In this document: in pieces, positions 33,008 through 43,458 of the stretch
How the letters are laid out: every line of letters starts with the position of its first letter
Numbering within the stretch: position 1 is the stretch's first letter
DNA from: Ornithodoros turicata
Taxonomy: Eukaryota; Arthropoda; Arachnida; Ixodida; Argasidae
Direction: 5' to 3'
Assembly (NCBI RefSeq): GCF_037126465.1
Contig: NC_088203.1
Span: forward strand, 57,511,581-57,575,580
DNA length: 64,000 nt
Program-made: the position numbers and the translations under genes
The notes under the pieces: model-generated
Database searches by the model: none
What the model was told of the DNA's origin: nothing
Seen by the model: only the letters and a program-made list of their open reading frames with translations

Positions 33008-33186
33008 CTAGTGTCGGGCGTGGTCGGGGGATACCGAAACCGGATATAGAATTCGCATACAATTAAATTCATTTTCTCTACAACGAGGAAGAATTGAGCT
33101 TTCTCGTTTCACATGTAGCATGCACGTCCTGTTTGGAATCCAATTGAGTCGTTATTCGAAAATCACCTGACCTCCGGACTGTCGCT

Positions 33187-33930
33187 TTAAGCTGGGACCC
33201 TCACATAAGCTGTGTCAGAAGTAAAATTGCGTCTGGCCTTTACGCTATTTCGAAAATCAGAAATCTTGTTCGTACAAATGATGTACTCACTGTCTATCAC
33301 GCTCTTATTCACTCTCACATCAGCTACGCTTTAGAAGTTTCCGGCCTCACCTATCCAGGTCACCTCCTTCCACTTTTGCTGGCTCAGAAGCGGGCCTTGA
33401 CGACTATCCTTCACCACGGTCCTTGTGATGCCATATCATATGCATTTCCTCTCTTGTCAGTACACAACGTGTACGACCATTTGAAGTATAAAGTTGCTCT
33501 CGTTATGCATTCATTTTATTACAATCCATTTATCCATTTATCCATCCACTAGACTTAACCTCTCGTTGCAAAATGTTGTCACTCAATACTCTCTCAGGTA
33601 CAAGCCGTGCACATTTTACTATCCCACTGCTCGTACCAACTTTGGTTACTTTTCAATTTCATCTTATGGTAGCAAGGTATGGAATGGATTACCATTTGTG
33701 CTACGCTCTACTGATAGCCGTGCTTGTTTCAAGAGGAATGTTAAACTGTATTTTTGTACTTCATACTAGTATCCTGTTGCGATGTTTTCACTGCATTTGC
33801 TTCTTTCACTTTAACCCCAACTTCGTTGATACCTTTCTTTTTTTTTCATTGTTCTAGTTCCACCCTACTTACCCTTATTGTAACTGCTTGAATTAACTGA
33901 CTGTTCGTTTTGGACTGTACCACAGGGAAG
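33187..33930 (+). mobile_element. CR1/Jockey-type LINE, 3' part
   Basis: This segment continues the interrupted reverse transcriptase: SWDPHIS, then IASGLYAISKIRNLV, LIHSHISYALEVSGL, QKRALTTILHHGPCD and, after a frame change near 33540, YSLRYKPCTFYYPTARTNFG and GSKVWNGLPFVLRS to the stop at 33769. The WN-x-LP and FK-x-N-x-K closing motif is typical of these LINEs. 33770-33930 is a pyrimidine-rich 3' untranslated region. Confidence 0.88.
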
Positions 33931-34007
33931 GGACATACACAAACACGAAGTCTCAAACACAGCTCAGCTCATCATCACCAGGTCACTTGCTTCCTAGCCA
34001 TTCTTTC

Positions 34008-35451
34008 AATGAATTCTCGGCTATTCTTCAATCAAAGAATCACAGATAGTAAAGGCACCTTCCTCAATGGACGTTGATGACAGTGGAAATTCTAAAACGT
34101 TATCAGAGACGACATCAGCTTCCGCGTGTCAGAAAGGATTGTGTGTCCAACAGTAATCCTGCTAACAGTAACAAAAATATGCAAAAGACAAATTAACTGA
34201 ACTAATGTAACGTACCTTCTATATCAGACAGTCAAGCTTGTGTCACCCCATCCACAGGAACCAGCGTCCAGACAGCAAAAGCGCTTCAATTGGGAGATAG
34301 CAGCTAATCGTAATGGCGACTTTTGTTTTCCACCCTGAAAGCACAGGTTGTAACGTTGAGGGCAGATTTAAGAGTGGTGCCAAGATGTCTGCATGAGAGC
34401 GCACATGAAAAGTGGAACATAGGTGAATACTCAAATTATAACATCACACTGTCATACCTGTTGGTGGCAGGTAGACTGCAACGAACGGGTCAGCAATTTC
34501 TTCATGCGCCAGATGCAAGCCAGATCCTGCTTCATTTCCGCCTTCAGCGTGCACCTGTTGTAATTCAGAAGTTAGATTATAAATACTATTTTGTTGTTAA
34601 TCCTGGTTATATCAGAATAAGCCCAGTATGACAGCTGCACAATCGATTCATGAAGCTTGCTATTTTTATATCAGAACCTCGACTTACCTTTTTGCTCTCG
34701 TTTTTTGCTTTGATCCACCGTGACACGTTCAAAATTTGTGAGTTGGGGACCTCAGATTTTCATCAGACGATTTCGTGCCGAGATTCCTAATTGCCTCTGC
34801 AGTCGCGCGTAACCTATGATAACATTCGTGGACGAAATTCTTGGAGTGGAACTTAGCAGGCACCGCTGTCGCTGTCAGCCAAAAGCTTCGCACTGCTTGG
34901 TCTTTTGGCAGGTATATAACAAGGTCAGGGGGTCTTTTGGCAGCTTATAATAGGTAACACTTGAATTATCCGATGAACTGTTATAACAGCGTAGCATCGT
35001 CCCATTTTGGACAACTTCGCCGTGGCATATCACGTATCATATCGCTCCAGCCCATAAAAGGCAAGGTCAGAACAAGGAAGTGTACTTTCCAAACGCCGCC
35101 CTTTCAAAAAAAATATTCACATGCTTTGTTTCCGGCCTAGCAATAACATAACAGCTGTTCGCTTATGTACGGTGCACAGTGCACAGAGGACGAACCGAAA
35201 GAAGCCAAGAGTTCATGCCAAGCCAAAGACAGAGCAGTGCAAACCGAGAGCAGTGATGTCGGTGCGCCAGTGCGCAGGGTTTGCCGACGGTCTGACGGGC
35301 GGGCGTGGGGACTAAAAAAATGTTTTCTAAAAAATTACGAACAGTTGGACCAAGATATTTCGCACACATATTCAGTGTTCGCTAATGAACACACAGCGCG
35401 AGTATCGCTCTGTTCTGCGGCACATCAAACTCGACATATCTGACCTTTAAG
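34008..35451 (-). pseudogene. THAP-gene fragment, copy A (inverted relative to copy B at 59468)
   Basis: The reverse complement of this segment aligns over its whole 1.4 kb with 59468-60877, at roughly 85-90% by eye. On the minus strand it starts ATGCCACGGCGAAGTTGTCC and includes SSVTYYKLPK and VRSFWLTATAVPAKFHSKNF, a pattern resembling the first half of a THAP domain. A good exon VHAEGGNEAGSGLHLAHEEI...VYLPPT lies at 34554-34458 with CAACAG before and CAG/GTATGAC after. A final acidic exon ends at 34008 in SIEEGAFTICDSLIEE. A repeat of CTTTTGGCAG near 34910-34950 disrupts the THAP part. It is probably the 5' part of a THAP transposon. Confidence 0.6.
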
Positions 35452-36128
35452 AAAGATAAGTATAAGCTGTGGTTGGTGCCGATGTCAGGGGAACCTTTTA
35501 AGGCGTTTTGTAAGGTTCTGCAAATGTGCAATTGAATCTAAAAAAGACGACCTCGAAAAGCACGCCACGTCTGGGAAGCACCTTGCAATTGTGCCGCATC
35601 ACGGGCTTCATAAGCCAACTCTGGACGACCTTCCATCATCATCACTCACGACAGCCCCTGTACAGCAAGCAGAGGCTACGCTAGCTCTCTTTGTCGCTGA
35701 ACATTGTGCTATGAATAGTGTAGATCACTTGGGGGAAGCCTGCAGAGGGATCTTTCACGACAGCAAAGTCGCTTCGAAAATTAGGATGCATCGCACAAAA
35801 TGCATCAATGTAATCAAGAATGTGCTTGGAGCGCACTTCGCGTTGTCGTTACGTGACGATGTCGGTGAGCAGAAATGCAGCGTGTTAATAGACGAGTCCA
35901 CGCACATCGGTGTGGTCAAAGCGCTGGGAGTTACAACAAGATATTTTTCTTGTCGAACTCCGCCACTGTATCGACATTTCTAGCCCTGCAAGACTTGAAG
36001 CAGTCTAATGCCGAAAGCGCTTATTGACGGACTTCGAGCTAAAGGTTTAAAGCCCGAGAACCTTGTCGGCGTCAGTGTCGACAACGCAAGTGTCCCGACA
36101 GGAGTAAATAGCGGCAATTTAGTCGCAA
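35380..36128 (+). pseudogene. hAT-superfamily transposase fragment
   Basis: A BED-like zinc-finger start reads KKDKYKLWLVPMSGEPFKAF and, after a frame slip near 35515, ESKKDDLEKHATSGKHLAIV. The main frame has AEATLALFVAEHCAMNSVDH and KCSVLIDESTHIGVVKALGV (DEST is the first catalytic region of hAT enzymes). After another slip it reads LRAKGLKPENLVGVSVDNAS, where the second Asp motif lies. The copy breaks off at 36128, before the C-terminal dimerisation region, where the SINE begins. Two or three frameshifts make it dead. Confidence 0.8.
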
Positions 36129-36137
36129 ATTGAGGCT

Positions 36138-36455
36138 TTGTATGTATTTGTCCCTTCTATGTTGTTCCAGCCTCAGAACATCAGTCCTCTCACGTTCGAC
36201 AGTTGTCGCCTGCGTCGATCCCGTCATATGAATGTGTGTATGAGTGAGCCAAAAGGTAAGAGTGAAAGGAGGATGAGTGAGAGAGAGTGGCTGGTTTGTC
36301 CCTTCAGATGACGCACCCTGGAAGTGGCTGAGAAGGCGTGTTAGCTTAGCTCAATTGGTAGAGCCCTGGACCGGCAATCCAGAAGAGGTGGGTTCGACTC
36401 CTACAGCTGGCTAACCTTTTCAGTGACTTTCATCTTTCTTCGTCAAAGCTGGAGC
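36138..36455 (+). repeat. tRNA-derived SINE, copy 1
   Basis: It is about 90% identical to 57775-58080 over 310 bp. Both share the head TTGTATGT(A/G)TTTGTCC, GCCTGCGTCGATCCCGTC, GAAAGGAGGATGAGTGAGAG, an internal tRNA-like block and the tail TTTTCAGTGACTTTCATCTTT. In both copies the tail joins a minus-strand LINE interior, but at different LINE positions. Confidence 0.8.
36340..36412 (+). tRNA. tRNA-like block of the SINE (anticodon GGC)
   Basis: 73 nt that fold as a tRNA: acceptor GTTAGCT with AGCTGGC (two G-U pairs), D stem GCTC/GAGC, anticodon stem CTGGA/TCCAG with loop CCGGCAA, T stem GTGGG/CCTAC with loop TTCGACT. The A box (TAGCTCAATTGG) and B box (GGTTCGACTCC) of a pol III promoter are intact. 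Position 33 is C instead of the usual U, and an identical flanking context recurs at 57978, so I read it as the promoter of a SINE rather than a translating tRNA. Confidence 0.7.
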
Positions 36456-36884
36456 ATAAGTTTACAAAATCACGCGCGTGGGAGGGAAGATGTACGTTAA
36501 AAGGATCTAGAACCCAATCAACTTGAGGGAAGTTAAAATCCCCCACGAGCAAAATCCGTGAGGATGGAAATGCACTGGTTATATTTTTAAGATAATCTTC
36601 CAACTGGGTAACAAAGTCAGGTCGGTCTGATGGGCGATAACAAACGCCTAGAAGTAGGTTACTTGACCTGAGAGCAATTTTAACCCAGACAATCTCAAGA
36701 TTAGAATGTATGTGCAGAGGTGATATCGGCAGACCGTCCTTGAACCCGAGCAGTACGCCACCCCCCAACGACCCACGCGATCACACCGAAAAAATGTAAA
36801 ATTTGGCAGTATTTCACAATCAAAGACTGACCCGTTCAACCATGTCTCAGAAAGAGCGATAATCTCAGCATCGCAGTTGTGCAC
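36456..36884 (-). pseudogene. LINE ORF2: endonuclease domain, truncated
   Basis: CDAEIIALSETWLNGSVFDC begins at about 36880 and frames change near 36765 to GGGVLLGFKDGLPISPLHI. The catalytic SETW and GDFN-x-P-x-(V)DW motifs are present. The domain ends at NLCSSF, short of the SDH motif. Confidence 0.85.
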
Positions 36885-36962
36885 AAGCGAACTCAGATGA
36901 TCACGTTTGTTGACGATACTTCTTATATTTCCAGTAAGGATACATAAGTTATGTGCCTGAGG

Positions 36963-38197
36963 TCACGCACTGTGAGCATCATTCGTTTGCGTGCGACTTT
37001 TAGAACGTGTGATAGGTGGGTCAGGAGCAAGAATGTCCAAAGGCGGTGCGGCGGCCTTATCGTTGTTCTTGAAAAGCTGATGGTGTGAGATCGCCTCATT
37101 CCAAACGTAAACCGCATTGTTCACGATTAACTTATCGTAAATTAGGCGAACCTTGTGTCTTAATTTCTTTTCATTTACTGAGCTATCCCAAAGGTTCTTC
37201 CTTAACATGCGAATGCGGTGAGGGAAATCTTCACTGATGGAATATTTCGTGCCTTTTAGTCTCGAACAGGCTCTCAGTACATCGGATTTTTCAGCTGCAT
37301 TGTATAATTTGAAAATGGTGGGCCGTGGCTTCTCAGACCGCCTGGACGAGAGCCGATGTACACGCTCAATGGAGCTGACCTGGGGGCTTAATCGCTTCAT
37401 CGTCGTTACGGTCGTTACAAGCTAACGAGTGGCGGGAAATTCAAAAAGGTGGGCACGTGACACATTGCGCGTGACGTGTACCACGGCCTACACGTATCGC
37501 GCGAAGAGCGCCGTACACGTATTTTATCACGTGCCCACCTTTTTAAATTTCCCGCCCGCCTTTTTGAATTTCCCGCCACTCGTTAGCTTGTAACGACCGT
37601 AACGACGACGAAGCGATTAAGCCCCCTGGACCTTTAATATGTCACGAAAAATTGACTCCTTTAATGTTGCCAGCAAACTGTCTTGCGTTTCGGACACCCC
37701 TTCTTCGATCCCATAGATAATGAGGTTGTTTCGGCGAGAACGGCCTTCAAGATCTTCAACCTTTCGTGCCAGGTCCGTCAAGGTGCGTTCTAGTGATTCG
37801 ATTTGCTTTGAAGATATTCCTGAACGGTATTGCGCAAAACTTAAAGTGTTTTTACTTAGTCTTCAATTTGCTCAACTTTTTTGCTCAGTTCACTAAGTGA
37901 GGATTCGGTTGACTTTTGACTGAGTTGAATAGACTGTAGTAATTTACGGTCAGATTCTTGATTGGCAAGTATCTGAGCCAGCATTTGATCAGAAGACAAC
38001 GGACCTGGATTTGTTTCTATGTCACCAGACAACATAAGAAGATTACGAACGATATCAATGCAGTCACAGAGTAGGCAGAATAAACGTTGTGGGCATGGCA
38101 CGACTATGAGACATAGGCTGTTATTCTTAAAAGAGTAACTGTAAAATGTAGGCGGACTAACCTGCAGTATAAAGTGGAACGGTGTAAATGAGAACAT
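36963..38197 (-). pseudogene. LINE ORF1 with N-terminal 2A-like motif
   Basis: The N-terminus (38197) has a hydrophobic stretch (LFCLLCDCIDIVRNLLML) running into SGDIETNPGP at 38000-38029, the ribosome-skipping 2A signature D-x-E-x-NPG/P. Then a coiled coil (LSELSKKVEQIED), a stop at 37856, the re-entered frame ESLERTLTDLARKVEDLEGR and SRRNNLIIYGIEEG (Baculo_FP/RRM-like), a MITE insertion, and VSSIERVHRLSSRRSEKPRP to the stop at 36963. A 2A motif at this place would separate the hydrophobic leader from the RNA-binding protein during translation. The stop before the second half may be a late mutation. Confidence 0.82.
37383..37625. mobile_element. Palindromic MITE (243 bp) inside LINE ORF1
   Basis: Terminal inverted repeats of about 65 bp start GGGGCTTAATCGCTTC at both ends and run through GTTACAAGCTAACGAGTGGC. 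A 3-bp CTG is duplicated (37380-37382, 37626-37628). Removing the insert restores the ORF1 codons KVQVSSIERVHR. The inner part also pairs (GGTGGGCACGTGA against TCACGTGCCCACC). Three-bp duplications suggest PIF/Harbinger but the target is not the usual TWA. Confidence 0.92.
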
Positions 38198-38263
38198 GTT
38201 CGGTAGCCTGCCGTGCCAACAACTGAAGAGAACGAGTGATGCGTGACAGTTATGTGGATTATG

Positions 38264-38617
38264 TTATGTGGATGTTATGATGATATGTGGATGGATTACA
38301 ATTAAATCTGGTCTAGTGTATTTCAATTCTTCGTTAGCAAACCTCAAAAACTCCGCCATCAATCCCAGTGGCCCATCCGACGTTGATGTGCAGGTATTTT
38401 TATAAGTATTGTAGATTCGGCATATAAGTTCTTGCACCTTCAGTTCTGTAGCTTGTACCATTTCTCCGAATACGACCATGTCTAGGACATATTCAAATGC
38501 AGCGATAATGGAATCGTTTCGCGGCTCTTCCTTTTCGAAGCAGTTTTTTATCACATCTTCCCATGACTTATGGTAGCGAGTACAAAATCTATCCATCTTT
38601 TCAATGTAGAGCAGTTG
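38264..38617 (-). CDS. Unidentified exon-like open frame
   Basis: On the minus strand, after TTGAAAACAG, the frame is open for about 118 codons: KRQLLYIEKMDRFCTRYHKS, WEDVIKNCFEKEEPRNDSII, AAFEYVLDMVVFGEMVQATE and on to HPHIIITST with a stop at 38264. The amino-acid mix is that of a folded helical protein and the third-position choice is not random. I do not recognise the family. It lies between a LINE 5' end and AT-rich repeats, so it may be a lone host exon or part of another element. Confidence 0.4.
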   Translation of the reverse strand, partial: QLLYIEKMDRFCTRYHKSWEDVIKNCFEKEEPRNDSIIAAFEYVLDMVVFGEMVQATELKVQELICRIYNTYKNTCTSTSDGPLGLMAEFLRFANEELKYTRPDLIVIHPHIIITST

Positions 38618-39399
38618 TCTCTTCTGTTTTCAAGTGCTCGTCTACACTTAATTAAAAGCATATCTATGCTCATTTTATTGATTAAAATTTTATTATCTGG
38701 TTTAGGATGCTATAATATCCACCTGTCGTGAGAATTATTGTTTTGACTCTGTTTCAAGTATTCACTCGACTGATATTCTATGAGTTGTGAAGTTACTCCC
38801 TGAAATAATTATTGTCTTGCATTTGTTTCAATTGTTCACTGGATTGATATAAGTAAAAATAATCTAATCTCTAAGATGTGAATGTCTCATACCTCTGAGT
38901 TGCGTTTCACATTTGATATTTCTGTGTGGTTCATTCGAACTTTCTGTTGCAAGATATTACAAAAATTGATGTAATTAAATTTGTTTCTCGTTTTTGATTG
39001 AGTATTGTTGGTACCATTTAATAATTTGGACTTTCTCTACATGTTCAATAAGAATATCGCATCTGTACAAACTTAGTCGACTTGTCAACCACTTTGACGA
39101 AAGGTTTCTGTTTCAAGGAAAGGATGCGGAAAGATAGTGATTCCAACGAGTAATATCGGCATCTATTTGCACTGCACAATAAAATATATCACCTTTGAAC
39201 TATCTTATCTGACTTCTAGAGCGTTCTGTTTGCTGGACGAAGGAATATAGCCTCAATCACTTTGAGTGATAAAGCATGGGATAAAGCATACAGTCTCCCG
39301 GCTGTGAGGAAAAGAGTGAAAACCGAGATGAAAACAGTGCATATTTTCTATGTCTTGGATACCTCCATCAAGGTTCGCAGTGTTTGTTAGAATGAAAAT

Positions 39400-40870
39400 T
39401 GTATATTGTTCGATTTTATGATGGTTCAATTATAGATTATTTTCCTCTGTTCTTGTTTACGTGTCGCCGCTTAGAGCGTTCCTCTGTTCTTCAGCGTTAA
39501 ATCTGTGGTATAGTGTTAAATTTGTAATATTTCGCTTTTTTGATAGATTGATTAGCTATTATTTATCTATGTGTTGGATGGTGCGCAGGTTTGGCTCTCT
39601 ATTAATGCTAGCTGTTGATCGTTTTGTTTCTCGTTATTTCCTTACGTCTATGCTGTTCACTTAATAAGAAATCGGTTAATTAAAAGTTGTGTAATGTTGG
39701 AATATGAAACTTAGATTCCCTATTGCGCGCGAAATGTTATGACAGATATTCACATTAATGCAATGATGGTTCGCACGTATAGGAATATTAGACTTTTTAT
39801 AATACAACTTGTAATTTGATTGTAATCATATTGATGAAGAATATCTTCTTTGTAGTGGTATAGATTTTATTTCTTCTTGTCGTTCGTGTTCCGTGGTCTT
39901 CCATACATCTATCGGCACCCGTTTTCAATAAATCATAGCAGATGTCATCAGAGCTGGTTCTTGGCTCGGAGCGTGCTATGTGGTGAAGTTCATTTTTAAC
40001 ATATCTATTTTCTGTGTTGGATTCATAAAACAAAGTAGTGTTTGTAGTGTCTCTTAGAATGAAAATTGTATAGTGTTCGATTAGATTATGTCACGATGAT
40101 GATTTTATGATAGTTAATGTGATAGATTATTCTCATCTGTTGTTTTGATTAAGAATAACTTCTTTGTAGTGGTATAGATTTTATTTCCTCTTGTGTTCGT
40201 GTCGTTCGTGTGCCATGGTCTTCCAGGGTCTCTGCTGTTCACAGTTAATTACATACAACTATCGGAACTTCCCTCTATTGAACTGATGGTTCTCACGTAT
40301 AGGAATATTAGACGTTTTATAATAGAACTTGTAATTTTGTTTGTATTCATATTGATTAAGAATATCTTCTTTGATTAAATGTGGTGACCGTTTCTCGTTT
40401 TGATATGGCATTGTGTAGCTATTATTTCCGTACATGTTGGAGGATTGGTTCTATATTAATGCTATGTGTTGATCGTGTTGATTCGAATTATTTCCTGATG
40501 TCTGCGCTATTCACTTTATAAGAAACTGAATATTTGTGTCATGTTGGAATATTGAACTTAGCTATTGTGCTTGAAATTACTTACATCTATCAGGTTCTCA
40601 CGTCTCAGAATTTTTATAATAAAACTTGTAATTTGATTGTAATCGTATTGATTAAAAATATCTTCTTCGATTAAATGTGGTGACTGTTTCTCGTTTTGAT
40701 ATGGTATTGTGTAGCTATTATTTCCCTACATGTTGGAGGATTGGTTCTGTATTAATGCTATGTGTTGATCGTGTTGATTCTAATTATTTGCTTATGTCTG
40801 CGCTATTCACTTCATAAGAAACTGATTAATTAAATTTGCGTCATGTTGGAATATTAAACTAGTAAGCAAT
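39400..40870. repeat. AT-rich diverged tandem repeats (about 300 bp)
   Basis: 40380-40560 and 40676-40860 are about 90% identical (GTTTCTCGTTTTGATATGG, TGTAGCTATTATTTCC, ATGTTGGAGGATTGGTTCT, GTCTGCGCTATTCACTT), spaced 296 bp. Older relatives occur at 39530-39720 and around 39790-40210 (AAGAATATCTTCTTTG, GTAGTGGTATAGATTTTATTT). Another AATATCTTCTTTGATTAAATG copy is at 41280. 38620-39400 is AT-rich with nothing recognised. Confidence 0.75.
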
Positions 40871-41059
40871 GTGATGAATGTTGATTTTATGTTTTCTTTC
40901 AGAATCAGATGGCTAGGTATAGTGAATAAAATATGTATATTCTTTACATGTACTGTCTTGCATTTTGATTCTGCTGTTTCAGGTCGTGAAGGTTTTCGGC
41001 TCGGTTTTTCTCCTTCACATGATTGGCATCACAATTGGCATTACAATTCCCAGCACTAT

Positions 41060-42560
41060 TGGCTTTAATAAATATATTTTCACTTGTACTTTTTGTGTAT
41101 GACTCCTCGTTGCATGTCTACACTTGCATGTAAACCGCCTACTGCGCACCTGTTGTGTCGGGTAAAAATACGAATGAAGTCTCCCCAGGCGGAAAAATGA
41201 CGAAAGAAGTCTGCCCAGGCTGCAAAATGTGAGACTTTTTATAATAAAACTTGTACTTTTGATTGTAATCACATTGATTAAAAATATCTTCTTTGATTAA
41301 ATGTGCGATCCCTTCTGCTTCATTGAAAACGCGTGATTACCACTAATAAAAAATATTGTGTATGGTGTGTGATACCCCTTCAATGCTATTGCATCATACT
41401 CGTAATAAGTGCAATCTTTGTTACATGTATTGTATCGTGTTTCTTCTGCTTCAGGTTTTTGGCTGGGTTTTTCTCTTTCACATACAGGGTGTCCCAGAAA
41501 ACGTGTCATTGAATTATAATAACAAAACTACGCCACCTAGAATCACGCGGTCAGCAGCATTTGTTCTTATTAGGTTTTTGGCACCTCCTAATGTGAATGT
41601 CATGTACTCCAAGTTTAATTATGTAAATATTTGCGAACTGAACTCGGAAATTTGCCAAGTAAAGGTCACTTTTTTACCCCACCAATATGAAGAGCGCGCC
41701 GAGTTCACTCAAATTCATGATAATTCACAGTGATATTCACGAGCTATCCCATCGTAAAAAATAGCCGAATATCATGCTTTTCGGAGCACCGAACCATAGC
41801 GCGCGATGACTTTTTGAGCGCAATCGCTCTCAGTGCGACGAAAGGAGGTTCCGAAGCCGGCCCACAGAGTGATAGTAGAAAAAGTAACAGTTCCTAAAAT
41901 TGGGAGAGGGAAAGCATTATCTCAGCGAAAGTCGGACGTGATAAGTCGTTGCTGTTTTATCTCGTTCTGCGATGTCGGGGAGGGCTGGGTTTCCAACCTC
42001 CTTTCGTCGGACTGACAAAGATTGCGCTGAAGAATCCATCGTGCGCTATTCTGTGCGACCTCCGTAGAGCATGATGTTCGGCTATTTTTTCCCATGGGAT
42101 AGCTCCTGAATATCGCTGTCAATTATCATTAATTTGACTAAATTAGACACTCTCTTCACATTGGTGGGGTAAAAAGTGACCTTTACTAGGCAAATTTCCG
42201 ACTTAAGCCCGCAAAAATTTACATAATTAAACTTCTTGTTACACGACAATCATACGAGGAGGTGGCAAAAACCCAGTAAGAACAAATGCCATTGTCCGCG
42301 TGACTCTAGGTGGTGTAGTTTTTTTGCTATAATTCAATGACACGTTTTCTGGGACACCCTGTAGAGTCATAACATAATTCCTGACACTAATGATTTTAAT
42401 AAATATATTTTCACTTGTACTTTTGTGTATGGATATCCTTTGCATGTAAACAGTCTACTGCACACCTGTTGTAGCTGGAAAAAAATTGCGATTGAATTCG
42501 GCACAGATTGAAAAATGACGAAAGAAGTCGGCTCAGGATGAAAAATGTGAGCGGGTAAGC
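41060..42560. repeat. Direct repeat flanking the 877-bp MITE
   Basis: 41060-41228 and 42385-42550 share TTTTAATAAATATATTTTCACTTGTAC, GCATGTAAAC, CTACTGC(G/A)CACCTGTTGT and AAAAATGACGAAAGAAGTC. Words such as GAAGTCGGCCCAGGCTG recur to 42665. 42560-42790 is GC-rich (CGCCGCCCGCCGGGCGCGGG) and has no gene. Confidence 0.75.
41485..42361. mobile_element. TA-flanked, nearly all-palindromic MITE (877 bp)
   Basis: TA lies on both sides. The ends read CAGGGTGTCCCAGAAAACGT on both strands. The inverted repeats continue for about 375 bp each (41485-41862 against 41986-42361) at roughly 80% identity, including TTTAATTATGTAAAT, GTAAAGGTCACTTTTT, ACCCCACCAAT and GACGAAAGGAGGTT. Only about 120 bp lie between. 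There is no transposase frame. End sequence and TA target fit the Tc1/mariner group. Confidence 0.92.
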
Positions 42561-42789
42561 GTGCGCGCAGCCATCTGGCTACGCTCCGCCCACCTGTAAG
42601 AGCCTCCACCCGAGCGCCGCCCGCCGGGCGCGGGAAAAAATACGCGAACGAAGTCGGCCCAGGCTGAAAAATGTGAGAGGGTAAGCGCGCATGTAGCCCT
42701 GCCCCCGCCCATAAGCACGCGGACAACCCTCCGCACACGCGCCGCGCGGGGAAAAATACGCGCAGGGCTCAGGGGCAGGGGTCAGGGGT

Positions 42790-43458
42790 CCATGTTGCTG
42801 AGTGAACCCCCCTACCATACGACCAGGCCAATTACTACTATTATGTACAAAATTCTTATTAAAGGAGCACGCTATGCAGAGACATGCGGTCGACGGTATT
42901 TAATCTTGCTACTTTTTTGGCCATCACGATGTGGATTTCACTTGTTTGTAGCATTGTTTTCATCATTCATAAGTAGTCAGCTCTGAAATTTCTCTAGATA
43001 TCAACTCTTTTTTATGTAATCATTTCGAAGCCCGTGATAAGTTTACTCCATTTCAGCATAGAACAAATTGGTACTCACAATCCAGGCTGTGAAAATCTTC
43101 GCTGAGCGTGTTCAGGAAAACCGCACAAATCCGTAAATTTTTGGGTATTCTTTTGGCCCCCTGGGTCGTGACTACCAATTTGCTTCATGGCAAAATGGAA
43201 TGAAGTTGGCACGGGCTCCGCCATGGTGACATGAAAAAGCGCCATCAACTAGGCCAATTTCGGAGTTCTCAAAAATGTAAAGAAATATAAAAACTAAGGA
43301 AATCCACATCACAAGGTTGCAAAAACGTAGCAGGACTAAGTACCTCTGATAGCATGTATATGTATAGCGTAGTTTTTAGAAAACAAATTTTGGACATGGT
43401 CACCGAGCACCAGCTAAATATAAGTATCCACGGTCCATATCCACAGCTTCTTCTCCGC
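42790..43458. other. No gene recognised
   Basis: Unique sequence with short frames only. A minus-strand continuation of the exon below 43459 was looked for and not found. Confidence 0.5.

Larger units (their letters stand above)
26393..33186. mobile_element. TTAA-flanked DNA transposon, Kolobok-like, two genes
   Basis: TTAA occurs at 26389-26392 and 33187-33190. Deleting the insert and one TTAA restores the LINE codons for NENLSWDPHIS without a gap, so both boundaries are exact. The ends are imperfect inverted repeats, AGGGATTGTCTGGAG and AGCGACAGTCCGGAG (11 of 15). A second inverted match 170-185 bp in from each end includes TGACGTCAC and GTGTCGAG. A THAP-transposase gene runs inward from the left and a P2X7-C-like gene inward from the right. 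TTAA targets plus a THAP transposase fit the Kolobok superfamily; piggyBac shares TTAA but lacks THAP. The catalytic half of the transposase was not found, so the copy is defective. Confidence 0.85.
36456..38230 (-). mobile_element. LINE with 2A-headed ORF1, truncated
   Basis: Read on the minus strand: ORF1 with a 2A-like motif, a coiled coil and a YGRRNN-type domain, a MITE insertion, then the start of ORF2 with the endonuclease (EIIALSETWLNG, LLGVCYRPSDRPDFV, ILLVGDFNFPQVDW). It breaks at NLCSSF where the SINE tail begins, so the reverse transcriptase is missing. The family is close to the LINE at 58081-59460. Confidence 0.88.

Noticed and set aside
26393..33186. piggyBac element (TTAA target)
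   Set aside because: The encoded protein has a THAP domain and Kolobok-like core motifs, and no piggyBac DDD transposase motif was seen.
36340..36412. Working tRNA-Ala gene
   Set aside because: The same 310-bp context recurs with a different anticodon, position 33 is C, and there is no T-run terminator directly after; a SINE explains it better.
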